Shown here: positions 1-7,434 of the stretch, piece after piece
How the letters are laid out: every line of letters begins with the position of its first letter
Position numbering within the stretch: the stretch's first letter is position 1
Assembly: GCA_945903555.1 (NCBI GenBank)
Contig: CAMDOJ010000007.1
Coordinates: 1-25,554 of the forward strand
Direction of reading: 5' to 3'
DNA length: 25,554 nt
Source of the DNA: Chthoniobacter flavus
GTDB taxonomy: Bacteria; Verrucomicrobiota; Verrucomicrobiia; Chthoniobacterales; Terrimicrobiaceae
The notes under the pieces: generated by a model
Database searches by the model: none
What the model was told of the DNA's origin: nothing
The model's input: only the letters and a program-made list of their open reading frames with translations
Program-made: the position numbers and the translations under genes

Positions 1-1
1 T

Positions 2-664
2 TTCCGTCTTATCACGGCGCCATGCGGACTCGTCTTCTTTCCGGATGGCGCGCCTGCGCTGGCGGTGAGGCGATTTGACCGCGCCGTGGACTCCGGCGGC
101 AAGTTGCGGCAGGAGGACTTTTGCCAACTCTCCGGACGGAGCGCGCAAAACGCCGGGAGAAATTTCAAGTATGAGGGAAGTTATGAGGAATGCGGACGGC
201 TGATCCGTGCCTTCTGTCCAGCATGGAAGATCGCCGTCGAGCGTTTCTTTCGGCAGGTCGTCTTCAATTATTTGGTCGGCAATGGGGACGCCCACCTTAA
301 AAAATTTTCACTACTCGAGACCCCATCCGGCGACCATGCGTTGAGCCCCGCCTACGACCTACTCAGCACCACGCTGCACCTGCCGAATGAATTGCGTCTG
401 GCTCTGGACCTCCTTCATGGGGACTTCGCCACGCCGTTCTTCCAGGCCAATGGATTTCACGGCTACGGCGACTTCGTGGAGCTATCGCGGCGGTGCGGGA
501 TCGCCGCAGAGGTCGCGACAGCCTTTCTCTTTTCTCTGCCAGAAAAGCGATCCGCCGTGCACGATCTCATCGGCCGCTCGTGCCTGAGTGAGTTGGCCAA
601 GGCCCGTTACCGTCAGATATTCGACGACCGCCTGCTGGCGCTCCGGCCCTACGATGCCGTGTAG
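2..664 (+). CDS. HipA-like Ser/Thr kinase, C-terminal part (5' end outside window)
   Basis: The reading frame is open from the first base, so the N-terminal part lies outside the window. About 220 residues are visible, covering the HipA C-terminal kinase core. Visible motifs are VRRFDR (the ATP-binding strand typical of HipA), EDFCQLSG, the catalytic-loop-like block VGNGDAHLKKFSLL, and SPAYDLL, which carries the second metal-binding Asp. In characterised HipA toxins the kinase phosphorylates glutamyl-tRNA synthetase and is neutralised by HipB, usually encoded just upstream; no HipB can be checked here. The usual catalytic pattern is D-x-H-x-K-N; here the last position is Lys (D-A-H-L-K-K), which removes a Mg-coordinating Asn. 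By eye the gene is more GC-rich than its right-hand neighbours, and it ends about 270 bases from the 3' side of a tRNA gene, both compatible with an accessory or acquired locus. Family call is firm; activity is doubtful. Confidence 0.82.
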   Translation, partial: FRLITAPCGLVFFPDGAPALAVRRFDRAVDSGGKLRQEDFCQLSGRSAQNAGRNFKYEGSYEECGRLIRAFCPAWKIAVERFFRQVVFNYLVGNGDAHLKKFSLLETPSGDHALSPAYDLLSTTLHLPNELRLALDLLHGDFATPFFQANGFHGYGDFVELSRRCGIAAEVATAFLFSLPEKRSAVHDLIGRSCLSELAKARYRQIFDDRLLALRPYDAV

Positions 665-883
665 TCGAGATTTTCTCGCAGGCCCTGATCGTGGAACCCT
701 TCATTCCTGTCCAATTTGTGTCCAATATTCAATCAATTCAGTACGGTTCCATAAAATTCGATTGAATCCCGTTAATTTAACACCAATCCCTTGAGTTAGA
801 TTTCATCAGCATTCAATGGGCTCAATTGCCTCTAGTAACCCCCAGAACCTTTATATATGGGCTTCGGCAGAACACCCTAAAAA
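665..883. other. Gene-free AT-rich stretch between hipA-like gene and tRNA-fMet
   Basis: No convincing reading frame is present. The stretch contains a short direct repeat (GTCCAAT twice, around 710-727) and the inverted repeat listed separately. It is clearly more AT-rich than the hipA-like gene to its left. No duplicate of the tRNA 3' end is seen here, so an attachment site cannot be demonstrated. Confidence 0.5.
727..767. repeat. AT-rich inverted repeat (12-bp arms, one bulge)
   Basis: The left arm ATTCAATCAATT (727-738) pairs with AATTCGATTGAAT (755-767), with a single bulged C at 759 and a 16-nt loop. It lies between the HipA-like gene and tRNA-fMet. It may be a structured 3' region of the hipA-like mRNA or part of a recombination site. 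There is no following T-run, so a standard terminator is unlikely. Confidence 0.5.
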
Positions 884-924
884 CAAAAAAACCGCAGAGC
901 AAGATTAAATGGGCTTCTGCGGTT
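884..924 (-). terminator. Rho-independent terminator of tRNA-fMet
   Basis: On the minus strand, just past the encoded CCA end of the tRNA, a stem AACCGCAG/CTGCGGTT (arms 917-924 and 890-897, extendable by one or two pairs) is followed by a run of T residues (plus-strand A-run 884-891). The position and the U-tract fit intrinsic termination of the tRNA transcript. Confidence 0.8.
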
Positions 925-930
925 CGAAAT

Positions 931-1007
<77 letters not shown>

Positions 1008-1020
1008 ATTAGAGTTTTAA

Positions 1021-1049
1021 ATTATCCCCGATCTTGGCCGATGCAATAA
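1021..1049 (-). promoter_or_regulatory. Candidate promoter of tRNA-fMet
   Basis: On the minus strand a -10-like GATAAT (1021-1026) lies 14 nt before the tRNA 5' end. A poor -35-like TTATTG (1044-1049) sits 17 nt upstream of it. Position and -10 quality support it; the -35 match is weak. Confidence 0.4.
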
Positions 1050-1091
1050 CTTTTTTTATTTATTTTCGGAGGCAGCAACACGGGACCAAAG

Positions 1092-1109
1092 AAAAAGGGC
1101 GGCCTTTTT
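1092..1109 (-). terminator. Short hairpin at end of penicillin-binding protein gene
   Basis: The minus-strand sequence at the stop codon forms a 7-bp stem AAAAAGG/CCTTTTT with a 4-nt loop, and the T-rich right arm can act as the U-tract. The stem overlaps the stop codon at 1108-1110. It is short and AT-rich, so it is a weak terminator candidate only. Confidence 0.35.
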
Positions 1110-3615
1110 AGTTTGAGAGGTCGATTGCGGCGGGTGGTGGAAGCGAGAGGGCGGGCGCTTCCAAGGGCTGGGATTGAGCGTTGACGGGCTCTGCGGGTCG
1201 AACCTCGATTTCAGCAGGGGGCGCGGCGGGGGCGTCTGTCGAAGGGGGCGGGGTATCAACAGGTATGGCTTTAGCGATGGGAATGTTGGCATCGTTATCA
1301 CTTTCCGCGCCGGGACGAACGGACTGATAGACATCATTAAATCCAACCAGAGCGGAGGAGGTCATCGCTATGGGGCGGATTTTTGTGAGATCGACGGCGG
1401 CAGCGGCTTTCGGCCAATCATCTTGGTCGAATTCCTTTGCGTAGTTTCGTACTCCGCCTCCATGAATGTCGCAAATGATGGTGGGAGCCTGCACTTCGGT
1501 GGCCCATTCTTTATAAGTGGTGCTGGTCTGTGGAGCAGTGGCGTTCTTTTGCGGATCGACGCCCCCTTCTGGCAGGGAGGACGCGTGCGTACAGCGTGGC
1601 GCCACAAGCAATCCCGAGGATCGGCATATCTCGATGGGCTTGAGTACGGTTGGTTTTTCGATGACTTTGGATGCAAAGTCCTTTTCCGCCACGTTCATGA
1701 TTTTGGACCAGATGGGCAGGGCTAGGTCTTTACCGAATGCACCGCGATAGATCTTAGTCGGTTTGTCAAACCCCACCCACACCCCACAAGTGATGGCCTG
1801 GCTATAACCGATGAAATAGGTGTCCGTGAATCCGTAGGCTGTTCCAGCTTTTCCGGCGACGGGGAAGCCGCCAAGCCCGAATTGCTTGGTTGCGAGGGAT
1901 CCCAAACCCCGCTCCATATATTCACTGAGGCACGAGTGGACTTGATAGGCGGCAGCGGGAGACATGACTTGGTAGCGCTTGCGGGGCGCATTGAAAATGC
2001 TCTTCGCGTTGCCATCCCGGACAGACTGGATGATGTAAAGATCCGCTGGACGCTGGCCGAGATTCGGAAAAACGGTATAGCCGAGAACAATCTCATCGAG
2101 CGTGACCTCACTGCTTCCGAGAAAAGTGTTTGCATAATCGCGTATCGGGGAAGCGATGCCTGCTGCGGCAGCGATGGTTTTGACGGCTTGAATTCCCGTC
2201 TTCATTCCGAGGCGGACAGTGGCGGCATTCTTTCCCTTAACGAGGGCGTCTCTAGCGGTGATGGGGCCTTCGTATTCGTTTTCGGCGGTTTCGACCCCCC
2301 ATTCACCAAGAATGCCAGTTTCACCTCCGACCATGACGTAGCGGTTATCGATACAGGCATCTTGCACGATTTCACCTGGGAAGGTGCCGGATTGAAATGC
2401 GGCCGCATAAACAAAGGGCGTGAAGGCTGTACCAGCGGAGCGTTTACCTTGAACGGCGCGATTGTATTCACTGTGCACAAAGTCGCGTCCCCCGGTGAGA
2501 GCAAGGATGCCGCCCGCTGTGTTTTCGACAACGAGGACTGCGCCTTGGAGGTATTTGGGTTCCGGCATTTTGGAGCCCATGTTGCCTCGATTGATGGCAT
2601 CCTCTGTCTTCTGGGTGGCGGCGCGGTATTGAGCAAAGGTGGGGTGTTTGTAGTTAGGTTGATTTTCGACGGTGAGAAGGAATTCCTGCGTGGCAGAATC
2701 CGCCGCGCGCTGGAGGTCGGCATCGAGAGTGGTGAAGATTTTGTATCCCCCGTTCATCGTGCGCTCGAAGCCTAGGGCCTTGATGGCCTGCTGGCGAATG
2801 AGCTCGATGGCGTAGCTGACTTTGAAAGGGTTCGTGCGCTTGACCACGGCGGTGGGCGACTGGATTTCCTGCTCAAATTCCTTGCCGGTGATGAAGCCCA
2901 ATTCCCTCATGCGCTTGAGCACAAAATCTCGCGCTTCTTTGGAGTCCTGGGGATTATTGAACGGCGAAAGGGCTTGGGGGCTTTTGAGAAGGCCGGCGAG
3001 CGTTGCGCATTGGCCGATGGAAATGTCGATGGAAGGTTTGCCAAAATAGCCCTGCGAGGCCGCTTCCGCGCCGTAGAAACCGCTGCCAAAGTAGACGCGG
3101 TTCAGATAGAAATTCATGATTTCTTTTTTGCTGAATTTTTTTTCGATCCGCCAAGCTAGGTAGAGCTCGATGAGTTTGCGCTCATATGTGCGCTCAAGAA
3201 GCTCAAACGAATTGCGTGCGACTTGTTGGGTGACCGTACTCGCCCCTTGAGCGATTTTCCCCTTGCGATAGTTTGTGAGTGCGGCCCGAAGGATTCCCAT
3301 GTAATCGACTCCGTCGTGATCATAGAAACGGTTGTCCTCGGCCGCGATCACGGCCTTCGTCAGCATTTCCGGCAGGCGCTCGTAGGGAACTGGTTGGCGG
3401 TTTTGAATGAAGAGCTTTCCGAACTCGCGCCCCTTCCTGTCGTAGAGAATGGAAGCCGATTCCATTTCGCCCATCTGCTCAAGATCGAATTCCTCAGCAC
3501 GCTTCTGATAGCGGTCCGTCAGAATACCAAGCGCCACCCAACCTGCAAAAGCCCCCAAAGCAAATACAACGAGGGGAACCCAGATGAACTTTGACTCATA
3601 AAATGGCCGGCGCAC
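1108..3615 (-). CDS. Class A penicillin-binding protein with degenerate transpeptidase domain
   Basis: 835 residues, GTG start. It has a short N-terminal cytoplasmic stretch, one membrane segment (about residues 11-33), a GT51 glycosyltransferase domain (about 55-235), a transpeptidase-fold domain (about 355-650) and a Pro/Ala-rich tail. GT51 motifs are intact: EDNRFYDHDG with catalytic Glu93, GASTVTQQ, RKLIE and the YLNRVYFG block, so lipid II polymerisation should be possible. The transpeptidase motifs are not: the SxxK box reads TAFT (Thr396, Thr399), the SxN box reads GKN (461-463), and KTG reads KAG (589-591). Family knowledge says the SxxK Ser and Lys are essential for acylation and cross-linking. 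I infer a polymerase with a structural or regulatory second domain. The frame is intact with no stops, so this is not a decaying gene. It acts at the outer face of the inner membrane. Confidence 0.93.
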   Translation of the reverse strand: MRRPFYESKFIWVPLVVFALGAFAGWVALGILTDRYQKRAEEFDLEQMGEMESASILYDRKGREFGKLFIQNRQPVPYERLPEMLTKAVIAAEDNRFYDHDGVDYMGILRAALTNYRKGKIAQGASTVTQQVARNSFELLERTYERKLIELYLAWRIEKKFSKKEIMNFYLNRVYFGSGFYGAEAASQGYFGKPSIDISIGQCATLAGLLKSPQALSPFNNPQDSKEARDFVLKRMRELGFITGKEFEQEIQSPTAVVKRTNPFKVSYAIELIRQQAIKALGFERTMNGGYKIFTTLDADLQRAADSATQEFLLTVENQPNYKHPTFAQYRAATQKTEDAINRGNMGSKMPEPKYLQGAVLVVENTAGGILALTGGRDFVHSEYNRAVQGKRSAGTAFTPFVYAAAFQSGTFPGEIVQDACIDNRYVMVGGETGILGEWGVETAENEYEGPITARDALVKGKNAATVRLGMKTGIQAVKTIAAAAGIASPIRDYANTFLGSSEVTLDEIVLGYTVFPNLGQRPADLYIIQSVRDGNAKSIFNAPRKRYQVMSPAAAYQVHSCLSEYMERGLGSLATKQFGLGGFPVAGKAGTAYGFTDTYFIGYSQAITCGVWVGFDKPTKIYRGAFGKDLALPIWSKIMNVAEKDFASKVIEKPTVLKPIEICRSSGLLVAPRCTHASSLPEGGVDPQKNATAPQTSTTYKEWATEVQAPTIICDIHGGGVRNYAKEFDQDDWPKAAAAVDLTKIRPIAMTSSALVGFNDVYQSVRPGAESDNDANIPIAKAIPVDTPPPSTDAPAAPPAEIEVRPAEPVNAQSQPLEAPALSLPPPAAIDLSN

Positions 3616-3728
3616 CTTTTCCGTCGACTGCTCCCAACTGTAATATTTTTTGCTGATAGGCGCACTTTTTCACTTTACCCGCATGAGATCAAGAACGGGA
3701 ATTCGATGGGAGGTCACACGAAATGAAA

Positions 3729-4838
3729 TCATCGCTCTGTCAATGAACGGAGGAAGGACAAGAAAAAAGCCCCCCCTTTTTCTAGGCCGTCGAGGGAGAT
3801 GAATTCATCGGCCGTGTGCGCTTGGGCGATTGATCCTGGACCAATGGCAATGGAGGCGGACCCTTTGGATGCAAAAACAGCGGCATCGCAAAACCAAGGC
3901 GCCCCCTCGAGGCTTGAGCCCAAGGATTTCAACTTCCCGATGAGAGGGTGATTGGGGTCAGTATAAAGCGGATCCGAGCCGCGGATTTGGATTCGAATGT
4001 CGGGAACTCTGTTGCGGAGCATGTCTTCAACAAAGGCCGTATCGATGCCCGGAATCGTGCGGATGTCAACGGAGGCCTCGCAGTAATCGGGCACAATATT
4101 CACTTTCGAACCACCATGAATGATTCCCACACTTAAAGTGGAATGCCCAAGAACGGGGTCAGATTTTTCGGCAAGGCGGGGCGCAACTTCCCTCCGTAAG
4201 CAATCGATGGCATCGCCCATTTTGTAGATGGCATTCGATCCGCTCTCAGGGCGCGAGGCATGAACGGCCACCCCCAATGTCTCCAAATGCAGCCAGCATG
4301 ATCCTTTGTGGGCGTAAACAACGTTCAGCGAGGTCGGTTCACCCGCCATCACAAAATCAAAATAGTCAGTTTCCGCGAGGGCCTTTGCCCCATGCTGGCC
4401 GGCCTCCTCGCCCACCAATCCGGCAAACCAGACTTCGTAGGGCAGGTCGGACAAAACATCACGAGCCTCGCGAAGCGCCCAGAGCATAGCTGCCATCGGC
4501 CCTTTGGTGTCCGATGCTCCCCTCCCCCAAAGACGCCCGTCACGCATCTCCCCGCTGAAGGGATCAATCGTCATTCCGGCCACGCTCACGGTATCGAGAT
4601 GCGGCGCAAAAAGAATGCGGGGAGCTCCAGATCGCTTCGAGGGAAAACAGGCAACCACATTCGGGCGCTGCGGCAGCACCTCGCGCAAGGTGACGTCCGC
4701 TCCAGCGTCACTTAAAAAATCCGCTACCCAAGACGCGCACTGGGCCTCACCAGTTTGATCCGTGCCCGCATCGCCTCCGTCAGGATTGACACTGGGAATG
4801 CGAATAAGGGCAGAAGCGATTTCGGCGACACTTTTCAT
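3729..4838 (-). CDS. M20-family metallohydrolase (ArgE/DapE/CPG2-like deacylase)
   Basis: 369 residues from the chosen start. The ATG at 4838 overlaps the stop of the epimerase gene upstream as ATGA, a coupled arrangement; an in-frame ATG at 4856 would only add six residues read inside the upstream gene. Family motifs are in order: HLDTV (metal ligand His and catalytic-site Asp, about residues 80-82), GRGASDTKG (bridging Asp near 110), GEEAG (general-base Glu and metal Glu, 144-145), AGEP, and a late H in the QAHTADE block. The family removes acyl groups from amino acids or cleaves short peptides using two zinc ions. The sequence does not separate acetylornithine deacetylase, succinyl-diaminopimelate desuccinylase and other M20 activities. 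No lysine or arginine pathway genes are adjacent. Likely cytoplasmic. Confidence 0.85.
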   Translation of the reverse strand: MKSVAEIASALIRIPSVNPDGGDAGTDQTGEAQCASWVADFLSDAGADVTLREVLPQRPNVVACFPSKRSGAPRILFAPHLDTVSVAGMTIDPFSGEMRDGRLWGRGASDTKGPMAAMLWALREARDVLSDLPYEVWFAGLVGEEAGQHGAKALAETDYFDFVMAGEPTSLNVVYAHKGSCWLHLETLGVAVHASRPESGSNAIYKMGDAIDCLRREVAPRLAEKSDPVLGHSTLSVGIIHGGSKVNIVPDYCEASVDIRTIPGIDTAFVEDMLRNRVPDIRIQIRGSDPLYTDPNHPLIGKLKSLGSSLEGAPWFCDAAVFASKGSASIAIGPGSIAQAHTADEFISLDGLEKGGAFFLSFLRSLTER

Positions 4839-5779
4839 TGGCGACTCATATACCACTCCACAAATTTTGGGATGCCCTCGCGGATTTTCGTGGTCGGATT
4901 GTAACCTAGGAGACGCTGAGCTTTCGATATGTCGGCAGAGGTGAGAGGCATGTCTCCCGGTTGCTCCGGTAAGCGTTCGATGATCGCCTGCTTACCCAAA
5001 GCCCGCTCGATCTCTGAGATCAATTCCGACAATGTCGTGGTCTGGTTTTCCCCGAGATTGAAAATATCAAAAGCGGAGCCTTGGTAGCCCACTGCTCCCA
5101 GTACCCCTTGGACGATGTCATCAATGTAAGTGTAGTCCCTGCGGGTCGAGCCATCACCATATTGCGGAATCTTTTTCCCGTGATGGATGGAGTCGGTGAA
5201 CTTGTAAATAGCGAGGTCCGGGCGTTGCCCTGGTCCGTAAACAGTAAAAAAACGCAAGCAGACGACTGGCATTCCATACAGGTGTGCGTAATTACCGCAA
5301 AGCTGCTCGCCGGCAATTTTTGTGGCCGCATAAGGACTTAATGTCTGAGGCAGCGGGAGGTCCTCGGAAAAAGGCACCACTTTCGCAAGACCATAGACCG
5401 ATGAACTCGATGCAAAAACAAACCGCGAGACACCGTGCTTGTGCGCGGCCTCCAGAAGATTTTGAGTGCCCACGATATTAGTTTCGATGTAGAGCATCGG
5501 ATCCAACAACGATGGGCGCACGCCGGCTCGGGCCGCGAGATGGATGATAGAGTCGAATTTGCCTTCCGCCATCACGTCTTGGACAAAATGCGCGTTGCGA
5601 ATATCCCCCTCCCGAAGCAGAACCCCACATCCCAGAGCCTCAATATTCGCGCGCTTGATCCGCGGATCATAGTAATCGTTGAAATCGTCCAGCACCGTCA
5701 CGCAGTGCCCCTGGAGTGCGAGCTGGGCGCTTACATGCGAACCAATAAATCCAGCTCCTCCAGTTACCAAAACTTTCAT
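4835..5779 (-). CDS. NAD-dependent sugar-nucleotide epimerase (extended SDR)
   Basis: 314 residues. The N-terminal GGAGFIGSH is the Rossmann NAD-binding glycine motif of extended SDR enzymes. It is followed by the D-D-F-N-D-Y-Y-D-P segment common in UDP-glucuronate/UDP-glucose 4-epimerase-like members, LAARAGVRPS, SSSSVYG (catalytic Ser) and the YxxxK pair in SPYAATK. The C-terminal half has RFFTVYGPGQRPD, which binds the nucleotide sugar. Such enzymes supply sugars for surface polysaccharide or lipopolysaccharide. The exact substrate cannot be read from sequence; a UDP-glucuronate 4-epimerase-like role is the best guess. It overlaps the M20 gene by 4 nt and is the first gene of a minus-strand run. 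Confidence 0.88.
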   Translation of the reverse strand: MKVLVTGGAGFIGSHVSAQLALQGHCVTVLDDFNDYYDPRIKRANIEALGCGVLLREGDIRNAHFVQDVMAEGKFDSIIHLAARAGVRPSLLDPMLYIETNIVGTQNLLEAAHKHGVSRFVFASSSSVYGLAKVVPFSEDLPLPQTLSPYAATKIAGEQLCGNYAHLYGMPVVCLRFFTVYGPGQRPDLAIYKFTDSIHHGKKIPQYGDGSTRRDYTYIDDIVQGVLGAVGYQGSAFDIFNLGENQTTTLSELISEIERALGKQAIIERLPEQPGDMPLTSADISKAQRLLGYNPTTKIREGIPKFVEWYMSRQ

Positions 5780-5785
5780 CTTGGG

Positions 5786-5815
5786 AATCTAATTTCCCTC
5801 ACCCACCAACATCAA
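5786..5815 (-). promoter_or_regulatory. Candidate promoter of the epimerase gene
   Basis: On the minus strand TTGATG (5810-5815) and TAGATT (5786-5791) are separated by 18 nt. Transcription would then begin about 7 nt further on, at or next to the ATG at 5779, giving a leaderless or nearly leaderless mRNA. Confidence 0.4.
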
Positions 5816-5886
5816 GAGCTTTTCCCGCTTGACGCCGATTCCAATCGAGGGTTCATGTGGTGTTCCTCAAAAGAAAAATCAAATCA

Positions 5887-6216
5887 ATGAACACGAATTC
5901 TTCCACCCTCACCAACGCCACTGGAGCGGTAGCTTTGCTACTAAGCCTTTGGTTTCTCGTAGCCACTTGGAGTAACCAAGGCCTTCAACGAAACCTTCAA
6001 AAACAACAGGACGCGATCCAAACCCAGCAACTCGCCCTCCAAACCCTCCAACAACAATTTCAAGCCCAGCAACAACAGATTGAATCAGGCGCCCAACTCT
6101 CAAACCAAGTCGGGCCAGCCTTGATCCGTGATCTGGCGCAACTTCAACTCCAAAATAAAAATCCGCGCATCGAAACCCTCCTCAAAAAATACGGCATCGA
6201 AGCCAAGGCCAACTAA
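5887..6216 (+). CDS. Small single-pass membrane protein with Gln-rich coiled coil
   Basis: 109 residues from the ATG at 5887; an in-frame GTG at 5857 would add ten basic residues. An N-terminal membrane segment (about residues 14-32, AVALLLSLWFLVA) is followed by a long Gln-rich helix (QKQQDAIQTQQLALQTLQ and onward) with coiled-coil character, then a short tail ending LLKKYGIEAKAN. It resembles the next gene in layout and in its tail, so the two look like a tandem duplication. Function is not recognised. It could form homo- or hetero-oligomers with its neighbour at the inner membrane. Confidence 0.72.
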   Translation: MNTNSSTLTNATGAVALLLSLWFLVATWSNQGLQRNLQKQQDAIQTQQLALQTLQQQFQAQQQQIESGAQLSNQVGPALIRDLAQLQLQNKNPRIETLLKKYGIEAKAN

Positions 6217-6231
6217 TAGAGAAAAAAATTT

Positions 6232-6648
6232 ATGAACGAATTCGAAAACGATCCCTCTGAGAACGCTGACTCCTCAACTAGAAGCAGCGCACAAATCGGC
6301 CTTGCCCTTCTGTCTGCCGCTTTTTGCATCTTCATTTTCTCTCAAATCAGCAACCTCGGCCAAAATGCAAGTAGCATGAAGTGGCAAAGCGAAAACCTGA
6401 ACCGCCAAATCCAATCTCTCACCGGAGCTGAAAAAAACGCGCAGGAATTGATCAAACAACGCGAAGCCACTGTCCAACAAACGCAACAGATGCAAGAGCG
6501 CTACACCTCCCTTCTCACCGACATCCTTCAACTCGCTGATACAGATCCCGACGCGAAGTCCGTAGTCGAAAAATACAAGATCGCGAGACAGAAAACGGAC
6601 TCCGCCCCCGCCGTTGTCGCTCCAGTGAGCGGCGCCACCAAACCGTAA
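6232..6648 (+). CDS. Small single-pass membrane coiled-coil protein, paralogue of the upstream gene
   Basis: 138 residues, 15 nt after the previous stop; the preceding AGAGAAAAAAA gives at best a weak ribosome site. An acidic N-terminus (ENDPSENADSS) precedes a membrane segment (about residues 20-40, IGLALLSAAFCIFIFSQI), a Gln/Glu-rich coiled coil (about 45-95), and a tail LLTDILQLADTDPDAKSVVEKYKI that parallels the LIRDLAQLQL...LLKKYGI tail of the upstream protein. It ends in a Pro/Ala-rich segment. I do not recognise a family. The shared architecture and spacing suggest they are co-transcribed and interact. Confidence 0.75.
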   Translation: MNEFENDPSENADSSTRSSAQIGLALLSAAFCIFIFSQISNLGQNASSMKWQSENLNRQIQSLTGAEKNAQELIKQREATVQQTQQMQERYTSLLTDILQLADTDPDAKSVVEKYKIARQKTDSAPAVVAPVSGATKP

Positions 6649-6921
6649 TCGCCAATCGGCTCAGCCTCACACACGCGATCGCGCGAAAGAAATCTGGGCG
6701 GACTGCTGGGTTTTTGATTTGAACGGTTTGCGATCTGCAATCTGCTTTCGGACTCATCATCGTCTCAAGAACGCCCTTCCATAGTGCCTGCGATTCTAAA
6801 CTAAAAAAGGCTTTTAGATCGTTAAAATCGGCATTAGCAAAAAAAATCGCAAATTACTCTTTCTTGTGGAGTAAAAAGCTCTAAAGTAAGGCCCAGCGCA
6901 CATGAGAATTGCGCAAGCCAA
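6649..6921. other. Gene-free stretch upstream of cheD
   Basis: No credible gene is seen. It holds a perfect 10-nt palindrome CGCGATCGCG (6674-6683), a small hairpin CTAAAA-AGGC-TTTTAG near 6805-6820, and AT-rich sequence ending with a -10-like TAAAGT (6882-6887) without a good -35. A 5-bp hairpin GCGCA/TGCGC (6896-6914) sits 7 nt before the cheD start. It is presumably the cheD promoter and leader. Confidence 0.45.
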
Positions 6922-7434
6922 ATGGCACAGAGACAACAACCCCTCGAAGATCAAATGCGCACATTGGTGGTGGGAGTTGCTGATTTTAAAATCAGCACGG
7001 ATTCCTTCACTTATATTGTAACTTTCGCTCTCGGCTCATGTCTTGGAATCACTTTCCACGACGAAAAGAACCATGTCGGAGGGCTCTTGCATGCCATGCT
7101 TCCGAATTCCTCGATCCGCGAAGGCCAAAAAATCCGTCCCCCCATGTTTCTTGATACGGGGTTGCCACTAGCACTGGAGGCCATGGTCCGGGCAGGAGCG
7201 AAACGAGATCAAATCCGTTGCAAGGTTTTCGGTGGAGCCGAGCTCATGTTGTCCGACAAATTTTTTCGCATCGGTTCCAAAAACATCGATATGTTTTATC
7301 AACTCAGCGATTCGCTCGCGCTTGATGTTGTCGCTTGGGAAGTCAGTGGGCGGGTGAACCGTACAATCCGTCTTGATAACCAAACAGGGGACGTCCTCGT
7401 CAAAGTCCCCTCTAAACCGGAGTTCATTCGCTAA
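6922..7434 (+). CDS. cheD: CheD chemoreceptor glutamine deamidase
   Basis: 170 residues, close to the usual CheD length. CheD deamidates specific glutamines of methyl-accepting chemotaxis receptors and in some species partners CheC. Visible motifs: VVGVADFKIS, FALGSCLGI (active-site Cys), GGLLHAMLP (active-site His), KVFGGAELM, and IGSKNIDMF. The catalytic Cys and His are therefore both present. The ATG at 6955 (giving MRTLVVGVAD) is an alternative start; neither has a Shine-Dalgarno site, and a small hairpin precedes 6922. The stop TAA overlaps the ATG of the HDOD gene by one base, so the two are translationally coupled. No cheA, cheY, cheW, cheR or receptor gene is in the window. Confidence 0.93.
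   Translation: MAQRQQPLEDQMRTLVVGVADFKISTDSFTYIVTFALGSCLGITFHDEKNHVGGLLHAMLPNSSIREGQKIRPPMFLDTGLPLALEAMVRAGAKRDQIRCKVFGGAELMLSDKFFRIGSKNIDMFYQLSDSLALDVVAWEVSGRVNRTIRLDNQTGDVLVKVPSKPEFIR

Noticed and set aside
1174..3594. Several long plus-strand open frames (up to 297 codons) across the penicillin-binding protein gene
   Set aside because: No family signature; antisense shadows of a gene whose motifs are clear on the minus strand.
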